Position numbers and translations under genes: made by a program. The notes beneath the pieces are model-generated. The model saw only the letters and a program-made list of their open reading frames with translations. It was not told where the DNA came from and ran no database searches. From Euborellia annulipes (taxonomy: Eukaryota > Arthropoda > Insecta > Dermaptera > Anisolabididae), in assembly GCA_023213315.1 (NCBI GenBank), contig JAKCPI010014917.1, positions 1-64,000 of the forward strand: a DNA stretch of 64,000 nt, written 5' to 3'. Of the stretch, positions 10,267-22,297 are shown in pieces; position 1 is the stretch's first letter; the number at the start of each line of letters is the position of its first letter.

Positions 10267-10756
10267 GTGGCACCATTCTTGCCGATATATTTCTAACAAA
10301 GTGTGGTTTCTTCTTTTCTTTTTTAATTACTCCTCCTCCTCTTCGTCCTCCTCCTAGACACTCAATATCCCCCCCCATATCAAATTCCAAGGAAGTAATC
10401 AAGAGAGGAGGTATAAATTAAATTTCCTTTCTAATGCTGCGGGTGAAGAAGACATGATAAATAAATAAATAGATCCAACCCAACAAGATATCTCTCTTAA
10501 TTGCCTCTTTCTACTTCTCTAATTAAGATTTAGAGTAATTATACACTCAGGCGGAAAGCCATTTATTATTTAGTTATCACATCAAATATTCTCTTTGAAT
10601 AAAAAAAAAAATTAATCAATGAGTATTTTTTATTAATCAAATGAATAACTTCTATATCTTGCTATTCAATAATATTGAATGGCATTGCATTTTATTGATA
10701 AAGGACTAAAAGAGCCACAACATTTAGTTTAAATTTTCATTGCCATTAGGAAAAAC
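10267..10756. other. No gene seen
   Basis: AT-rich; a short CTCCTCCTCTTCGTCCTCCT tract at about 10330. Nothing coding. Confidence 0.5.
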
Positions 10757-11650
10757 TATTTTTACTATCTCTTACCTATAGATGTAATATCTATAGAGAG
10801 AAAAAGTATTGGTTTCATGTCAAAAATGCAATGCCGGGGTTTTGGTGAAAATAAAGGTTTTGATCTCCCCTGAGTCCAAAAAAGTGGTTTTCACAGCATG
10901 TTCAGTCGCCCTCGGGCTTGGTGTAGTTGGTAGCGCGCTTGCCATGTATATTAAGGGTCGCGAGTTCGGCCCACAGGCAGTCCGAAGATTTTATTTAAGT
11001 CATTTGGATACCAAATGGCTTAAATAGAAATGTCTGGACCCCCAATAGATATTATAAATAATAAAGGTTATCGTCAAAGTCTTATATGGTCTAAGTTGTT
11101 TAAAAGATTGTGTGAATTGTGTGTGTGAGTGTGAATGTGAATGAGAAAAGTGTGAGTGTTAAAAAAAAAAAAAACATGGTCTGTCTGTGTTTCTGTGAAC
11201 AAAATATCTCAGGAACGAAAAGAAGCTAGGAGGTTTAAGTTAGGCACCCCTAAATGGGCCAAAGTGACACGAAGCTTTCTGAACAAAATCAGCCAAAGAG
11301 TACTAGTACTTTACTGAAATATTAATATATATATAGTACTATTACTTTACTGAAATATTAAATTTTTATAGTTCAGTTTTTTTTTTGATTTTCCTAAAAT
11401 TCCCCTTTTTAGATGCTCTTTAAAATGTATATTCTCATTTTGCCCTTCAGAATCTTTTGAAGACCACTTTGCTCTTGTACTTCATAGGAAAGATAGGAGA
11501 AATGGTTACCATGGTAACAAAATATAAATATCTGTATATTTGGGGTCCAGGCATTCTTATTTAAGCCATTTGATATCCAAATGGATTTTACATCTTGAAT
11601 TTTAATATATTGGCGGAAACTAAAATTACCGGTATATGTCGATACAAAAA
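10757..11650 (-). repeat. R1 repeat interrupted by SINE sequence
   Basis: Minus-strand R1: terminal hairpin at 10757-10810, body to the ATATGTCGATACAAAAAATC end; the 5' hairpin itself is lost. A SINE (about 10905-11173) sits in the microsatellite region. A 50-bp SINE-tail-like patch (11537-11585) sits in the distal body. Confidence 0.75.
10905..11173 (+). mobile_element. tRNA-derived SINE inserted in R1
   Basis: Head CTCGGGCTTGGTGTAGTTGG (box A core), degenerate box B GAGTTCGGCCC, AGGCAGTCCGA, the ATTTAAGTCATTTGG palindrome arm, then GTGTGAGTGTGAATG words and an A tail. Pol III transcription and LINE-assisted insertion are known for this class; no partner LINE can be assigned. Confidence 0.85.
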
Positions 11651-11687
11651 ATCAATCAGATGCTTGGATTAATATTAAATAAGCCCT

Positions 11688-11955
11688 CGGGCTTGGTGTA
11701 GTTGGTAGAGTGCTAACTTTCTATACCGTGGGTTGCGGGTTCGGATCCCAGGCAGTCCGATGATTTTTATTTTAAGTCATTTGGATACCAGGTGGCTTAA
11801 ATAAAAATGCCTGGACCCCCCAATAGATATTATTATAAAATAACGGTTATCGTTTAAAGTCTATGTTAGATGCCCTAAGTTGCTGAAGAGACTGTGTATG
11901 TATGTATGAGTGTGAAAGGGAAAAAGTGTGTGTTTAAAAAAAAAAAAAAAATATA
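11688..11955 (+). mobile_element. tRNA-derived SINE
   Basis: Well-preserved head: GGGCTTGGTGTAGTTGG (box A) and GGGTTCGGATCCC (box B), followed by the family palindrome, GTATGAGTGTGAAAG words and a 16-A tail. Confidence 0.85.
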
Positions 11956-12217
11956 AACTATTGAATAAGTATAAGAATCCACTTCAAGAGAGAGATGAAA
12001 ATATTTTTTTTCCAAATAAAAACCTTGGTACAAGTTAAATAAAAGCCGGCCCCAATATTATAATAATCATAACGATATTTTAAATTTAATGCCTATCCGA
12101 AAAGACTTGAAGGGGGAAGGAGGGAAGAAAAAGTGTGTTTATTTTATTTAAAATAAATAAAAAAAACGAAAAAGTTTTTTAATAAATAAATAAAAAAAAA
12201 AATGTAAAATTACTTAC

Positions 12218-12312
12218 CATCCGGAAGATCAGCTGGGAGGGCTTTTCTTCCTATCTCTTTTATTGCCGGAAGAAAGTATCAATAGACAAAATCTGATGAC
12301 AGGTGATCTCAT
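12218..12312 (-). other. Putative minus-strand exon
   Basis: Minus-strand acceptor TTTCTTTTTTTTTAG before 12312 and donor GGATG-GTAAGT after 12218 bound a 95-bp exon. All three frames contain stops, so it would be untranslated leader or non-coding RNA. It fits the series at 60.7, 44.6, 17.0 and 1.7 kb. Confidence 0.5.
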
Positions 12313-12368
12313 CTAAAAAAAAAGAAAAAAAAATTACACATTAAAATATTTAATTTTATATCAATATT

Positions 12369-13223
12369 AAAAAATCTGGTGTGACTGGCGCACAGCACAC
12401 AACTTTCTCTTACCCTTCGGTAAGAGAAAGTTGTGCACTGTGCTGGTCACACCAGATTTTTTGTGTCGAGATATATTTAGTTTCCGATAGCACCTTAGTT
12501 TCAAACTTGCATTTTAAATGTTGACTGCTTCAAATAAACTATGGTTATTTTTCAAAATTTTAATCTCATATTTGGACATTTTATACACAATATAGATTCG
12601 TAAATAAATACAAAATTTCATAAGAATTGGAAAAAAAGAATTTTAAATGCGTAAAAAGTTCCAAAGGGGACCCCCTTTTGAATCGAAATTAACATACAAA
12701 TCCCTATAGGAAATTAACATTGGCCAAATGCGAAGATAAGGTAGGAAAAAATTTAAAAGCGCGTAGAAGGGAAGATAGTTTTGTGAGAGAGAGATATGTT
12801 TTCTCCGAAAAAAAAAATGGGCGTTTAAATAATAATTGATTTTTAATCTAATAAAAAGAAAAAGATTTAAATTCGGTTACCATGGCAGCCATTTATTTCT
12901 CCTATCTTTCCTATGAAGCACAAGAGTAAAGTGTGCTTCAAACAATTTTGAGGGCAAAACGAGAATATACATTTGAAAGAGCATCTAAAAAATAATTGAT
13001 TTTTGAATTTTAATCAAAATCGTTAGAGCGAATTTTGAGAAAATCGAAAAAAACTGAAAAAGTACATCAGTAAAGTACTTAGTACTTTTTGGCCGATTTT
13101 GATTAAAAGCTTACTTTGTCGGTCCCGGGGGTGTTTAACTTAAATATAAAATTTCAGCCTCCTAGCTCAATTCCTTCATGCTTAAAATTGAACACACACA
13201 GACACACACACACACACACACAC

Positions 13224-13269
<46 letters not shown>

Positions 13270-13416
13270 CATGTCGCGAAAACCACTTTTTTGGATTCAG
13301 GGGACCTCAAAACGTGTATATCCATCAAAATCTCGACATCGAATTTTTGACATGAAGCCAATACTTTCTCTCTATATATATATTACATATATACATAGGT
13401 AAGAGAAAGTAAAAAA
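12369..13416 (+). repeat. R1 repeat, long full-length form (~1.05 kb)
   Basis: Complete long-form R1 with a near-perfect 5' hairpin (arms GGTGTGACTGGCGCACAGCA / TGCTGGTCACACC), the extra central block, a (CA)n plus (CAGA)n microsatellite and the terminal hairpin. Closest relative is the inverted copy 3807-4838. Confidence 0.9.
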
Positions 13417-14732
13417 GTAAAAATTATCTTAAATCATCTCGCTAAGGAGTGTCAAAGGCAACACGAGAATGTACACAAAATGGAAATCAGAATGAATTCA
13501 CTCTATTATTTTTTAAATTCTTTTGAAGTTTGAAAAGAAATATAGAGAATGGAATATTTTTTCCCGTGGGACCACATGTGGACATCGTCCTCGTCAATCA
13601 AGGTGGGGGTGTTTAATAAAATCACGAGTTGATTTGAAATAAAATAAAAAATATTTTTACTTTTTTAGATTGATTCAATTAATAGTTATTTAATTTATAT
13701 CCACTGTTGTAGTTAAAAAATGCCATCCTTTTCTGAGTAAGTAAACGCAAAAGTATTTCACAAAACAATAACTTTAATTAAAAATGTTGACACCCCGGAA
13801 AGTTGCCGTGTCGTTTTGATTTTTTAGAAAAAAAAAACATATTTTAATCTTAATCTTATAGACTTTTGAGTAAAATTGAAATATTTTGTTTGTTTATTAT
13901 AACGATAGGGTTTCGATTACCAAAAAAGTAAGAGAAAATTGTGTGCCGTGCGGTCAATCACACCAGATCAAGAGTCGCGGGAGCGACTCGTCGCCGAGCA
14001 TGTGAAAAGCAAAAAAAAGAAAGCAAAAAGAAACTCTTAATACTACCATTTAGTTGATATTCCAATAGATGCCAATGGCCCATTGCATTTAGATGGACGA
14101 GTCGTCCCTAGACTATATTATCAAGAATGATTTTAAATCCTTAATAAAAGATAGGGACGTGAAAAAATTTTTTTGAGAAACTTTTCTCTTTCTGGGCGAA
14201 TATCTCAAAAAGTGTTTAAGATATCGGAGCCAAATTTTTTTTATATTAAACTAGAATAAATAAGGATTATTTTGAGCACGAATTCAAAAAAAAATTCCAG
14301 TCCCAAAAAGAATGGCAGAGGCTCAAAGTTGAGATTTTGCCGATTTCGGAAGGTCAAAAGTTAGTCTCTTATTTTTCCTTTTTCTTTTTTTCATTCTTTT
14401 CTTCAATTTTCAAATTTTTAGACAAAGCTACAGGTTTCCCTGCTGGACCGATTTGGATGAAATTTAAAATACAAATAGATACTATCAAAAACCCGATACC
14501 TTTGATATAAAATTTCATTTTGGATCAAAAGTGACTTTTTGAGAGGTATTCAAAATTTCAAATTTGTCCTATCTTTAACATGGCGAAAAGACAATTCTAA
14601 CTATTTTGCTCCCTGATGACGTCATCTAGGAACATATATATTATTATTAGTAATTTTCATCCCTAATGGAACAAAAATTTTTTAGGATAGATCCATTCAG
14701 ATAGAAATAGATTAACGTGATAAGAAGGAGTG
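13417..14732. other. No gene seen; R1 hairpin scrap
   Basis: AT-rich. A decayed R1 hairpin half (GTAAGAGAAAATTGTGTGCC ... TCACACCAGATCA) lies at 13935-13975. From 14150 to 14700 the sequence is low in long frames and leads directly into the 99-bp array; it may be part of the same repeat locus. Confidence 0.4.
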
Positions 14733-15822
14733 CTACCAACATAACAAAAATAAAAAACCTAAAATTTTATAAAATTTGGTGAAATCCTATGTTTATCGTT
14801 TCGAATGAATACCAAACGAAGTATTTACAATCTACCAACATAACAAAAATAAAAAACCTAAAATTTTATAAAATTTGGTGAAATCCTATGTTTATCGCTT
14901 CGAATGGATACCAAACGATGTATTTACATTCTACCAACATAACAAAAATAAAAAACCTAAAATTTTATAAAATTTGGTGAAATCCTATGTTTATCGTTTC
15001 GAATGGATACCAAACGAAGTATTTACATTCTACCAACATAACAAAAATAAAAAACCTAAAATTTTATAAAATTTGGTGAAATCCTATGTTTATCGCTTCG
15101 AATGGATACCAAACGATGTATTTACATTCTACCAACATAACAAAAATAAAAAACCTAAAATTTTATAAAATTTGGTGAAATCCTATGTTTATCGTTTCGA
15201 ATGAATACCAAACGAAGTATTTACAATCTACCAACATAACAAAAATAAAAAACCTAAAATTTTATAAAATTTGGTAAAATCCTATGTTTATCGTTTCGAA
15301 TGGATACCAAACGATGTATTTACATTCTACCAACATAACAAAAATAAAAAACCTAAAATTTTATAAAATTTGGTGAAATCCTATGTTTATCGTTTCGAAT
15401 GGATACCAAACGAAGTATTTACATTCTACCAACATAACAAAAATAAAAAACCTAAAATTTTATAAAATTTGGTGAAATCCTATGTTTATCGTTTCGAATG
15501 GATACCAAACGATGTATTTACATTCTACCAACATAACAAAAATAAAAAACCTAAAATTTTATAAAATTTGGTGAAATCCTATGTTTATCGTTTCGAATGG
15601 ATACCAAACGATGTATTTACATTCTACCAACATAACAAAAATAAAAAACCTAAAATTTTATAAAATTTGGTAAAATCCTATGTTTATCGTTTCGAATGGA
15701 TACCAAACGATGTATTTACATTCTACCAACGTAACAAAAATAAAAAACCTTAAATTTTATAAAATTTGGTGAAATCCTATGTTTATCGTTTCGAATGGAT
15801 ACCAAACGATGTATTTATTTTT
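14733..15822. repeat. Tandem array, 99-bp unit x 11
   Basis: CTACCAACATAAC recurs at 14733, 14832, 14931, 15030, 15129, 15228, 15327, 15426, 15525, 15624 and 15723, i.e. exactly every 99 bp without indels. Units differ by a few substitutions (for example GTTTCGAATGAATACC versus GCTTCGAATGGATACC), some shared by non-adjacent units. The array ends with a unit that loses register at TTTATTTTTTACTG. No open frame spans it because 99-bp units carry stops. Confidence 0.95.
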
Positions 15823-15928
15823 TACTGTTTGGAATGCATATTAAAAGATCTATTCATGGGATAACTTAATATTTAATAAACAAAAATTAATAAATAATAT
15901 TTTCATGTAATATTTCACAAAAAGAAGT

Positions 15929-16213
15929 GAAATCTCAGCCAAAAACATCGGAGATGCAAAAAAGGGGCGCCTCGCATTATTTTTGCCTAGCGTCGAGGTG
16001 AAATCAAAAAAATGCGCCTCGCTTTTCCTGATTTATATAAAAGCGAGGATATATGAAACAAATAAAATTCTGTAGGGGTTTTATTTAAGTGAAAATATTT
16101 CCTCGCTTTTATATAAATCAGAAAAGCGAGGGCATTTTTTTGATTTCACCTCGACGCTAGGCAAAACAATGCGAGGCGCGCCCTTGTGCATCTCCGATGT
16201 TTTTTGGCTGAGA
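15929..16213. repeat. Inverted repeat (arms ~115 bp) next to the tandem array
   Basis: The arm GAAATCTCAGCCAAAAACAT ... CGAGGATATAT (15929-16045) returns inverted at about 16097-16213, with a short AT loop. The arms contain GCGCCTCGCATT and TCGACGCTAGG words that are GC-rich for this window. No TSD found and no coding frame. Confidence 0.85.
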
Positions 16214-16907
16214 TTTTATAATATACTTATGGGAAATTTATATAATTTGAATCCATTTTAGATGTAATTAAGCATTAAAAATAAAATAAGAATAATAAAT
16301 TAAAAAATCTCACCTAATATTGTTTAAAATATAAAATTAAATATACTTGTAAAAACGAATAAAAAAATCAATCTAATAATAGAAAACAAATATAAATGTT
16401 TTGAGAAAAAAGGATGAATAAAAAGGGGAGGTTGTTGTTTGTTTTTTTTTTTTGCCCTTTTTTTTTTTTTTCTTTTTCTTCTTTTTTTTTTATAAATATT
16501 TCCCCCTATAAATCTCCCTCTCAAATATAAATGTCTGAAGATGAACAAATCGAACGACACTCAACCAATAACACATGAATGGGCGAGAAAGAGATAAAGT
16601 AGAGCGCTACTTTTGCACAGAGAAAGAGAACGAAAACGCCATAGTTATATTCATTCACTCTTATCCCCAGACTCTCATATGCAGAGGCTTCTAGAATCAT
16701 CTCCATCATCAATTTGATGAAAAAAAATTATCTATTTACTCACACTCATGTTAAATTATCCTTTTAATTTGATATTATTTTTTATTTTGGAGAATACTTA
16801 TAAAAAGAAAAAGCATATTCAAAATAATTAATAATAAAATAATTTTCATTCTATATTCGTCTTTTTACGATTATGTAATAAAAATGAAAGGGATTAAAAA
16901 GGAAAAT
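16214..16907. other. No gene seen
   Basis: AT-rich with long poly-T/TTC runs (16435-16495). The predicted lysine-rich peptide in this stretch is a homopolymer artefact. Confidence 0.5.
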
Positions 16908-16913
16908 AAATAC

Positions 16914-17116
16914 CTAGGAAAGTGAAGAAAAGGTTGGAGGTCGGCGTTTTTCAAATGGAAATAATCGTGGAGAAAAGACATCGTGGATCAGTTGTCGAGA
17001 TTGCATCCTTGGGTGCTTGTTAATCAGGCGGGAGCGGAGAGGATTTCTTTTAGAAGTCTCTTCACCTGTTGTTCACTGACCGTGGGGCTCATACTGAAAG
17101 GTGGCGACGCCGGCAA
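16914..17116 (-). other. Putative minus-strand exon
   Basis: Acceptor TTTCGTTTGTTCCTCACTAG before 17116 and donor CCTAG-GTATTT after 16914 define 203 bp. It holds a short ORF starting MSPTVSEQQVKRLLKEI and stopping after 22 codons, which would be an upstream ORF if this is leader. An internal CAACAG-GTGAAG could be an alternative donor, leaving MSPTVSEQQ as the coding start. Less AT-rich than its surroundings. Confidence 0.5.
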
Positions 17117-17204
17117 CTAGTGAGGAACAAACGAAACAATAGTATCACGTGACTTCACTGCTGCTCTGCTATTGGTCAAATAATCCAAGGCATTAATTTA
17201 AAAA

Positions 17205-17645
17205 AAAAAATCTGGTGTGACTGGTCGCACAGCATAGAACATTCTCTTACCTTCGGTAATGAAAAGATGTGATCTGTGCTTGTCACACCAGATTTTTTGT
17301 GTCGACATATATTTAGTTTCCTCCGATATATTAGAATTCAAGATGTAAAATTTATAAACATGGGAAAATATTTATATTTTGTTTCCATGGCAAATACCAT
17401 ATTTCATTTAACCGTCTTGTATAGTAATCTTGTTTAGTTAGACCACTTTACTCTTTTACTTCATAGGAATGATAGGAGAAATGGTTACCATGGTAATAAC
17501 ATATAAATATTTTCCCACGTTTATATTTTGAATTCAAATTTACCGTACTATCGGAAACAAATAAATTTGTGTCGACAGAAAAAATCTGGTGGGTAAGCAC
17601 AGACCCCAACTTTCGATTACCGAGTGTCAGAGGAAGTTGTGAATT
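17205..17645. repeat. Two R1 5' halves facing each other
   Basis: A plus-strand R1 5' half (17205-17398) is followed by a minus-strand R1 5' half (about 17440-17645), each with its TCTGGTG hairpin at the outside. The pair forms a foldback with the hairpins at both ends. Confidence 0.8.
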
Positions 17646-17799
17646 TCTCAAAATCAAAATTATGTAATTTCTTCCGAATCACTTGAGCTTGATTCCTAAA
17701 CTAAATGTTTTTATTAAATTAAGAATAAAAAAATATTCTTTCTTTTTTTATGAAAGTGAATAAAAATTTTAGAAATTTTTACTTTCTCTTTTTTTACTT

Positions 17800-17897
17800 G
17801 GTTTTCGAACTGATCGGGGGGGGGGCACCAGGGGGCAGAGGTCCTTGACGGGGGGGGGCACTTGCCCCCTCTAGCCCTCCCGTAGCTCCGTCACTGA
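17800..17897. mobile_element. Fragment of a hAT-like MITE
   Basis: One end only: CTCCCGTAGCTCCGTCACTG, the inverse of a CAGTGACGGAGC end, with G-rich tracts to its left. The opposite end is not found. Confidence 0.35.
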
Positions 17898-17899
17898 CA

Positions 17900-19047
17900 T
17901 GTTCAGACTAACCAAAGACTTGCAAACAAGGATCTATCTTTGTTTCTCTATAGGGAAAATAATAATAGAGAGAAGTTATTTAATATATAGCTGAATGTTC
18001 GTATTTAAATTTGGTAGAAAAAAATTTGAGCAACGCAGCTAGTTTTATTTCATCTATAATTCAAAACCAGGGCCGACATCACGGTAATAGAAATTATATT
18101 AATAAGACCTATATGCAGAGTTTGCTGTTCAGAGACCAGTTTCAGAAAGAAGTGTATATTAATAGGGCCTACATCGAAAATTGTCATGAGCACCTCGCTA
18201 TTTAAAGTCTATTTTAATTAGTGAGATAAAATACATATATAGAAGGCTCACCAATAGAGAAAAAATTACATCATTCAAATTAAAACAATGAAACGACTTA
18301 CGTACGTTAAGTTTCGAAAAAAAATAAAGGAATCTTTACAAAGGGGTTTGGAATTGATAAGAGTTGAAAAACAGATTTTAGGCTCATCCTGTAAAAATGA
18401 ATTTTATTTATGATGTATCGAATTGGACCTCGAAGAGGGGAGTAAATCCGTCTCTTCCCGTTTTGACACATGTGTTTGTTTCCAACAAGAGAGAGCGAGA
18501 GAGAGAGATGGTTTTTTTATTACCGAAGTCGGTTTTTCCTCAGAAGCCGACCACCGGCTTCTGAGGAGATCCACCTGGACCTTTTCTCATCATCATCATC
18601 GCCACTCAACAGATGCTAAATCTCACCACCCAATGATACATACAACAAGAAACACAATGTAACACAATTATGAGCTCAACATCATTTAAAAGTAACAAAA
18701 ATAATCAACTTAAAAAGAAAATTGACTCCCTCGGGAAGCTTGTAATGAAGTATAAAGAAACGGGGAGAAAGAAAACGAGCATTAGGCTTTTATGATGAAT
18801 ACATTCTCTGTTTTTTAGAATTATTTTAGGGGGGGATAAAAATAAACAAGATTAGCTGCCAAAAAAATTCAATTTATCATAGAGCATCACAGGTGACGTT
18901 TCGAGCTCAAATAATCTTTCTCGTGGAACAAGAGCAAAAGGAAAGTGACCATCGTCTCTCTTGACCATTTATTTCAATTGTATATGAACTAATATAATCC
19001 GGGTAGGAATTTCAAATAATAATAAAAAAAGTATATTTCGAAACTAC
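17900..19047. other. No gene seen; small inverted repeat
   Basis: At 18540-18568 CCTCAGAAGCCGACCACCGG and the inverse CGGCTTCTGAGG make a hairpin after a GAGAGAGCGAGAGA tract. The open frame across it has no family resemblance. Otherwise AT-rich. Confidence 0.4.
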
Positions 19048-19051
19048 TTAA

Positions 19052-19836
19052 GGTTGTTCGGACATTAAAGCACTTTATTAGATTAAAAGCTAATTTTTTA
19101 ATATGTTATTAATCACTATCACATACGTTTAAAATAAAATTTTGAAGCAGATCTGACCCAGGGTTATCGTGTAATTAATTTTTAAAAAATTGAAATTTAA
19201 CATGTAGTCTATGGGGAATGTCGGCGTAACGCACACATATCGAATTATATAGCCACCTCTGCATTAGATACAAAAACAAAAAAACTTACATTTTATCAAT
19301 TCACTCCCGAGGAATACGTTAAACATAAAATCAAGAGTTTCTGCCGAACGCTTTTAAAGATATTTTAACAAGAAAGTCAAAAAATTCTCCAAAATGACAG
19401 TCGCCAATATTTAAAAATAAGGAAGTCTCGAGATTGAGTCCGGCAACGTCGCATAAAATAATTCTCTTTTCTAGCTGTCAGTTACATTTTTTTTTCCATT
19501 TTACGATATTTTTTCTCGCAAATCGTCCACTGTGTTTAAACTGATTTGCATTAAACATTGTAAAATATTAAATAAAATAAAATTGAAGGCTTTTAAGATT
19601 TAAAATAAACAGCTAATGAATGCAATGTTGCCAGTTCTATATTACGTGAAATACTGCTCAAGTCAAAAGTCCTTCATTAATTATTTTTGGTAATTAAATT
19701 ATTAACTTAATCCAATTATAAACTATGATAGGTCACGACTAAATTATAATAAGGAATTTTGGCATTCAAATTTTTAATTTTATTTAAAAAAAAATTTAGA
19801 TTCTATTATGACTTACGATGTACTGTCCGAACAACC
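19052..19836. mobile_element. TTAA-flanked TIR element (Kolobok- or piggyBac-like MITE)
   Basis: Ends GGTTGTTCGGACA and TGTCCGAACAACC are inverted and bounded by TTAA on both sides (19048-19051, 19837-19840). A TTAA duplication is known for piggyBac and Kolobok; the RR-type TIR start fits Kolobok better. 785 bp with no transposase frame. Confidence 0.75.
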
Positions 19837-19840
19837 TTAA

Positions 19841-20600
19841 CGTATAAAATTGCAGTACATGGTTAATTAAAGGTGTCAGATATTAATGTGAGGTCCAGGA
19901 GAATCCAGGTGGCAGCTAGTTTATTTACAATTGAATTCGATTTGACTGTCTGCTAGTAAAAAAAAAAAAATATTTTTGGTAGAGGGCGTAATGGAAGCAA
20001 AGCACATGCATGTGGCCAGAGAGTGCCAGTCTGTCATATGTTATTTTATAGTTTAAAAAATATCCCCCTCTAAAGTTTCGTATCTCCCTACCTTGGCTAC
20101 CCCAATCAGCGCCATCAGGGGGTTATAAATGGCTCACAGGACCAGCAACTGTTGAGAGAAGATCAATCTTCAAACAGACATTTATTAATAATTTAAAAAA
20201 AAGAGAACTTGTGCTTGGAGGAAATTTAAGAAACTAAAAAACATTTATAAATGAATGTTACCTTAAAATAGAAAAATGAATCCAATACTTTCTCTCTATA
20301 TACATATTACACATATTGGTAAGACAAAGTAAAAAGCAACAGGTACAAAGAACAACGATATAAATTATTCAAATTAAACTACGTGTAAAAGTAATGTTAG
20401 TATCAATATAACAAACTAGCCAGGAGGGGAGGGGGCTGTATTCGGATTGAAGTTAAAACAAATATTATACTGTACATTTATATTGAATTCGTGAAAGGAG
20501 AAAGAAAAAAAATTTTCTTAAACAAATTTTTCTAATGCTAGCAATTCTACCCACTACTACGATTGTTCATTTGGCACACCACAACTTTTCTAATTGCTAC
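19841..20600. other. No gene seen; R1 tail scrap
   Basis: Contains an R1 3' end fragment at 20276-20338 (CAATACTTTCTCTC ... GGTAAGACAAAGTAAAAA). Otherwise AT-rich. Confidence 0.5.
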
Positions 20601-20656
20601 ATATACTACGAGTATCAACTCCGAATACAGTGGCAAACAAATGACAACTAACAGCT

Positions 20657-20835
20657 CTGATAATGGCTTTAACCAAGTCCGAAACGTTAGCAGTTAGAAA
20701 TTTACGAGGGTAAGTCATAAATTATCCAAAATGTAGCTATAACTTTTCTTAACATTGTTCAAACTAAATTCATCAATTAACAATATTTGCCCTGATGAAG
20801 ATCGGGATTGGTGACCAAAACGTCGGCGAATAAAA
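20657..20835 (+). ncRNA. Two hammerhead-like motifs (decayed)
   Basis: Motif 1: CTGATAA (20657-20663), stem, GAAACGTT (20681-20688), with outer AACAGCT / AGCAGTT complementarity. Motif 2: CTGATGA (20791-20797) with outer arms TATTTGCC / GGCGAATA, but the catalytic GAAA has become AAAA and stem II is damaged. Both belong to the foldback family described at 53618. Confidence 0.4.
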
Positions 20836-20974
20836 AATTAAATAAAAATTTTTATTTAGTTTTTTGACTGCAACATCCTTTGAATCATGATTAAATCTCC
20901 CCAAACATAATAAATTTTAAGTAAAATAAATAAAAGGCCTTTTATTTATTCTACTACATATTGATTTTACTTGA

Positions 20975-22297
20975 AAAAAATCTGGTGTGACTGGTCACAA
21001 AGCATACAACTTACTCTTACCTTGGGTAATCGATAGTTGTGTTCTGTGCTTGTCACACCAGATTTCTTGTGTCGACAAATATTTAGTTTAGATCGAAATT
21101 TTTGAATTCAACATGTAAAAATCTGGTGTGACTGGCGCACAGCACACAACTTTCTCTTACCTTCGGTAATCGAAAGTTGTGTACTGTGCTTGTCACACCA
21201 GATTTTTTGTGTCGACATATATTTAGTTCCCGACAGTACGGAACATTTGAATTCAGATGTAAAATTTATAAGTATGGCAAAATATTTATATTTTGTTACC
21301 ATGGCAACCATTTCTACTATCTTTCCTATGAAATACAAGAGTAAAGTGGTCTTCAGAAGATTTCAATCGCAAAATGAGAATATACATTTTAAAGAGCATC
21401 TAAAAAATAATTGATTTTTGAATTTAAAAAAAAATCGTTGGAGCAAATTTTGAGAAAATCGAAAAAAACTGAAAAAGTACATCAGTAAAGTACTAGTAAT
21501 CTTTGGCCGATTTTGATTAAAAGCTTATTTTTCCGGTCCCGGGGGGTGTTTAAGTTAAATATAGAATTTCAACCTCGTAGCTCAATTCCTTCATGCTTAA
21601 AATTGAACACAGACACACCCACACCCACACACCCACCCACCCACAGACAGACCATGTCGCGAAAACCACTTTTTTGGATTCAGGGGACCTCAAAACGTGA
21701 AGATCCATCAAAATCTCGACATCGAATTTTTGACATGAATCCAATACTTTCTCTCTATATATATATTACATATATACATAGGTAAGAGAAAGTAAAATGT
21801 ATAAGTATGGGAAATATTTATTGTATATTCTGTTACCATGGCATCCATTCCTCATATCTTTTCTATGAAGAACAAGAATAAAGTGTACTTTAAAAGATTT
21901 CAATGGCAAAATAAGAATATATTTGAAAGAGCAACTAAAAAATAATCGATTTATGAATTTTAATCAAAATCGTATGAGCGAATTTTAAGAAAATCGAAAA
22001 AAACTGAAAAAGTACATCAGTCAAGTACTAGTACTCTTTTTCCGATTTTGTTCACAAACTTCGTGTCACGTCCCAGGGGGGTGTCTAAACATAAAATTTC
22101 AACATCCTAGCTCTTTTCGTTCTTGAGATATTTTGTTCACCCACACACACAGACAGACAGAAACCATGTCGCGAAAACCACTTTTTGGATTCAGGGGACC
22201 TCAAAACGTGTATATCCGTCAAAATCTCGAATTTTTGACATGAATCCAATACTTTCTCTCTCTATATGTTAACATATTATAGGTAAGAGAAAGTAAA
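20975..22297 (+). repeat. R1 head-to-tail array (three units)
   Basis: A truncated R1 start (20975-21117) joins a full R1 (21118-21797), which joins a 5'-truncated R1 (about 21798-22297), all in the same orientation. Junctions are at TGTAAA and at GTAAGAGAAAGTAAAA. Such direct tandems are known for rolling-circle (Helitron/Helentron) elements. Confidence 0.85.

Noticed and set aside
14733..15822. CRISPR array
   Set aside because: The units are contiguous 99-bp tandem repeats without unique spacers, in a eukaryotic context.
16324..16560. Lysine-rich 78-aa frame
   Set aside because: It comes from poly-T/TTC tracts and has no family features.
18423..18662. 79-aa frame over the CAGAAGCCG hairpin
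   Set aside because: No domain, no splice context, and the GAGA tract and hairpin explain the frame length.
21108..21338. Recurrent peptide ...CRHKKSG / STQKIWCDKHSTQLSITEGK
   Set aside because: It is the translated R1 5' hairpin on the minus strand, present at many loci with frame breaks; no sign of coding constraint.
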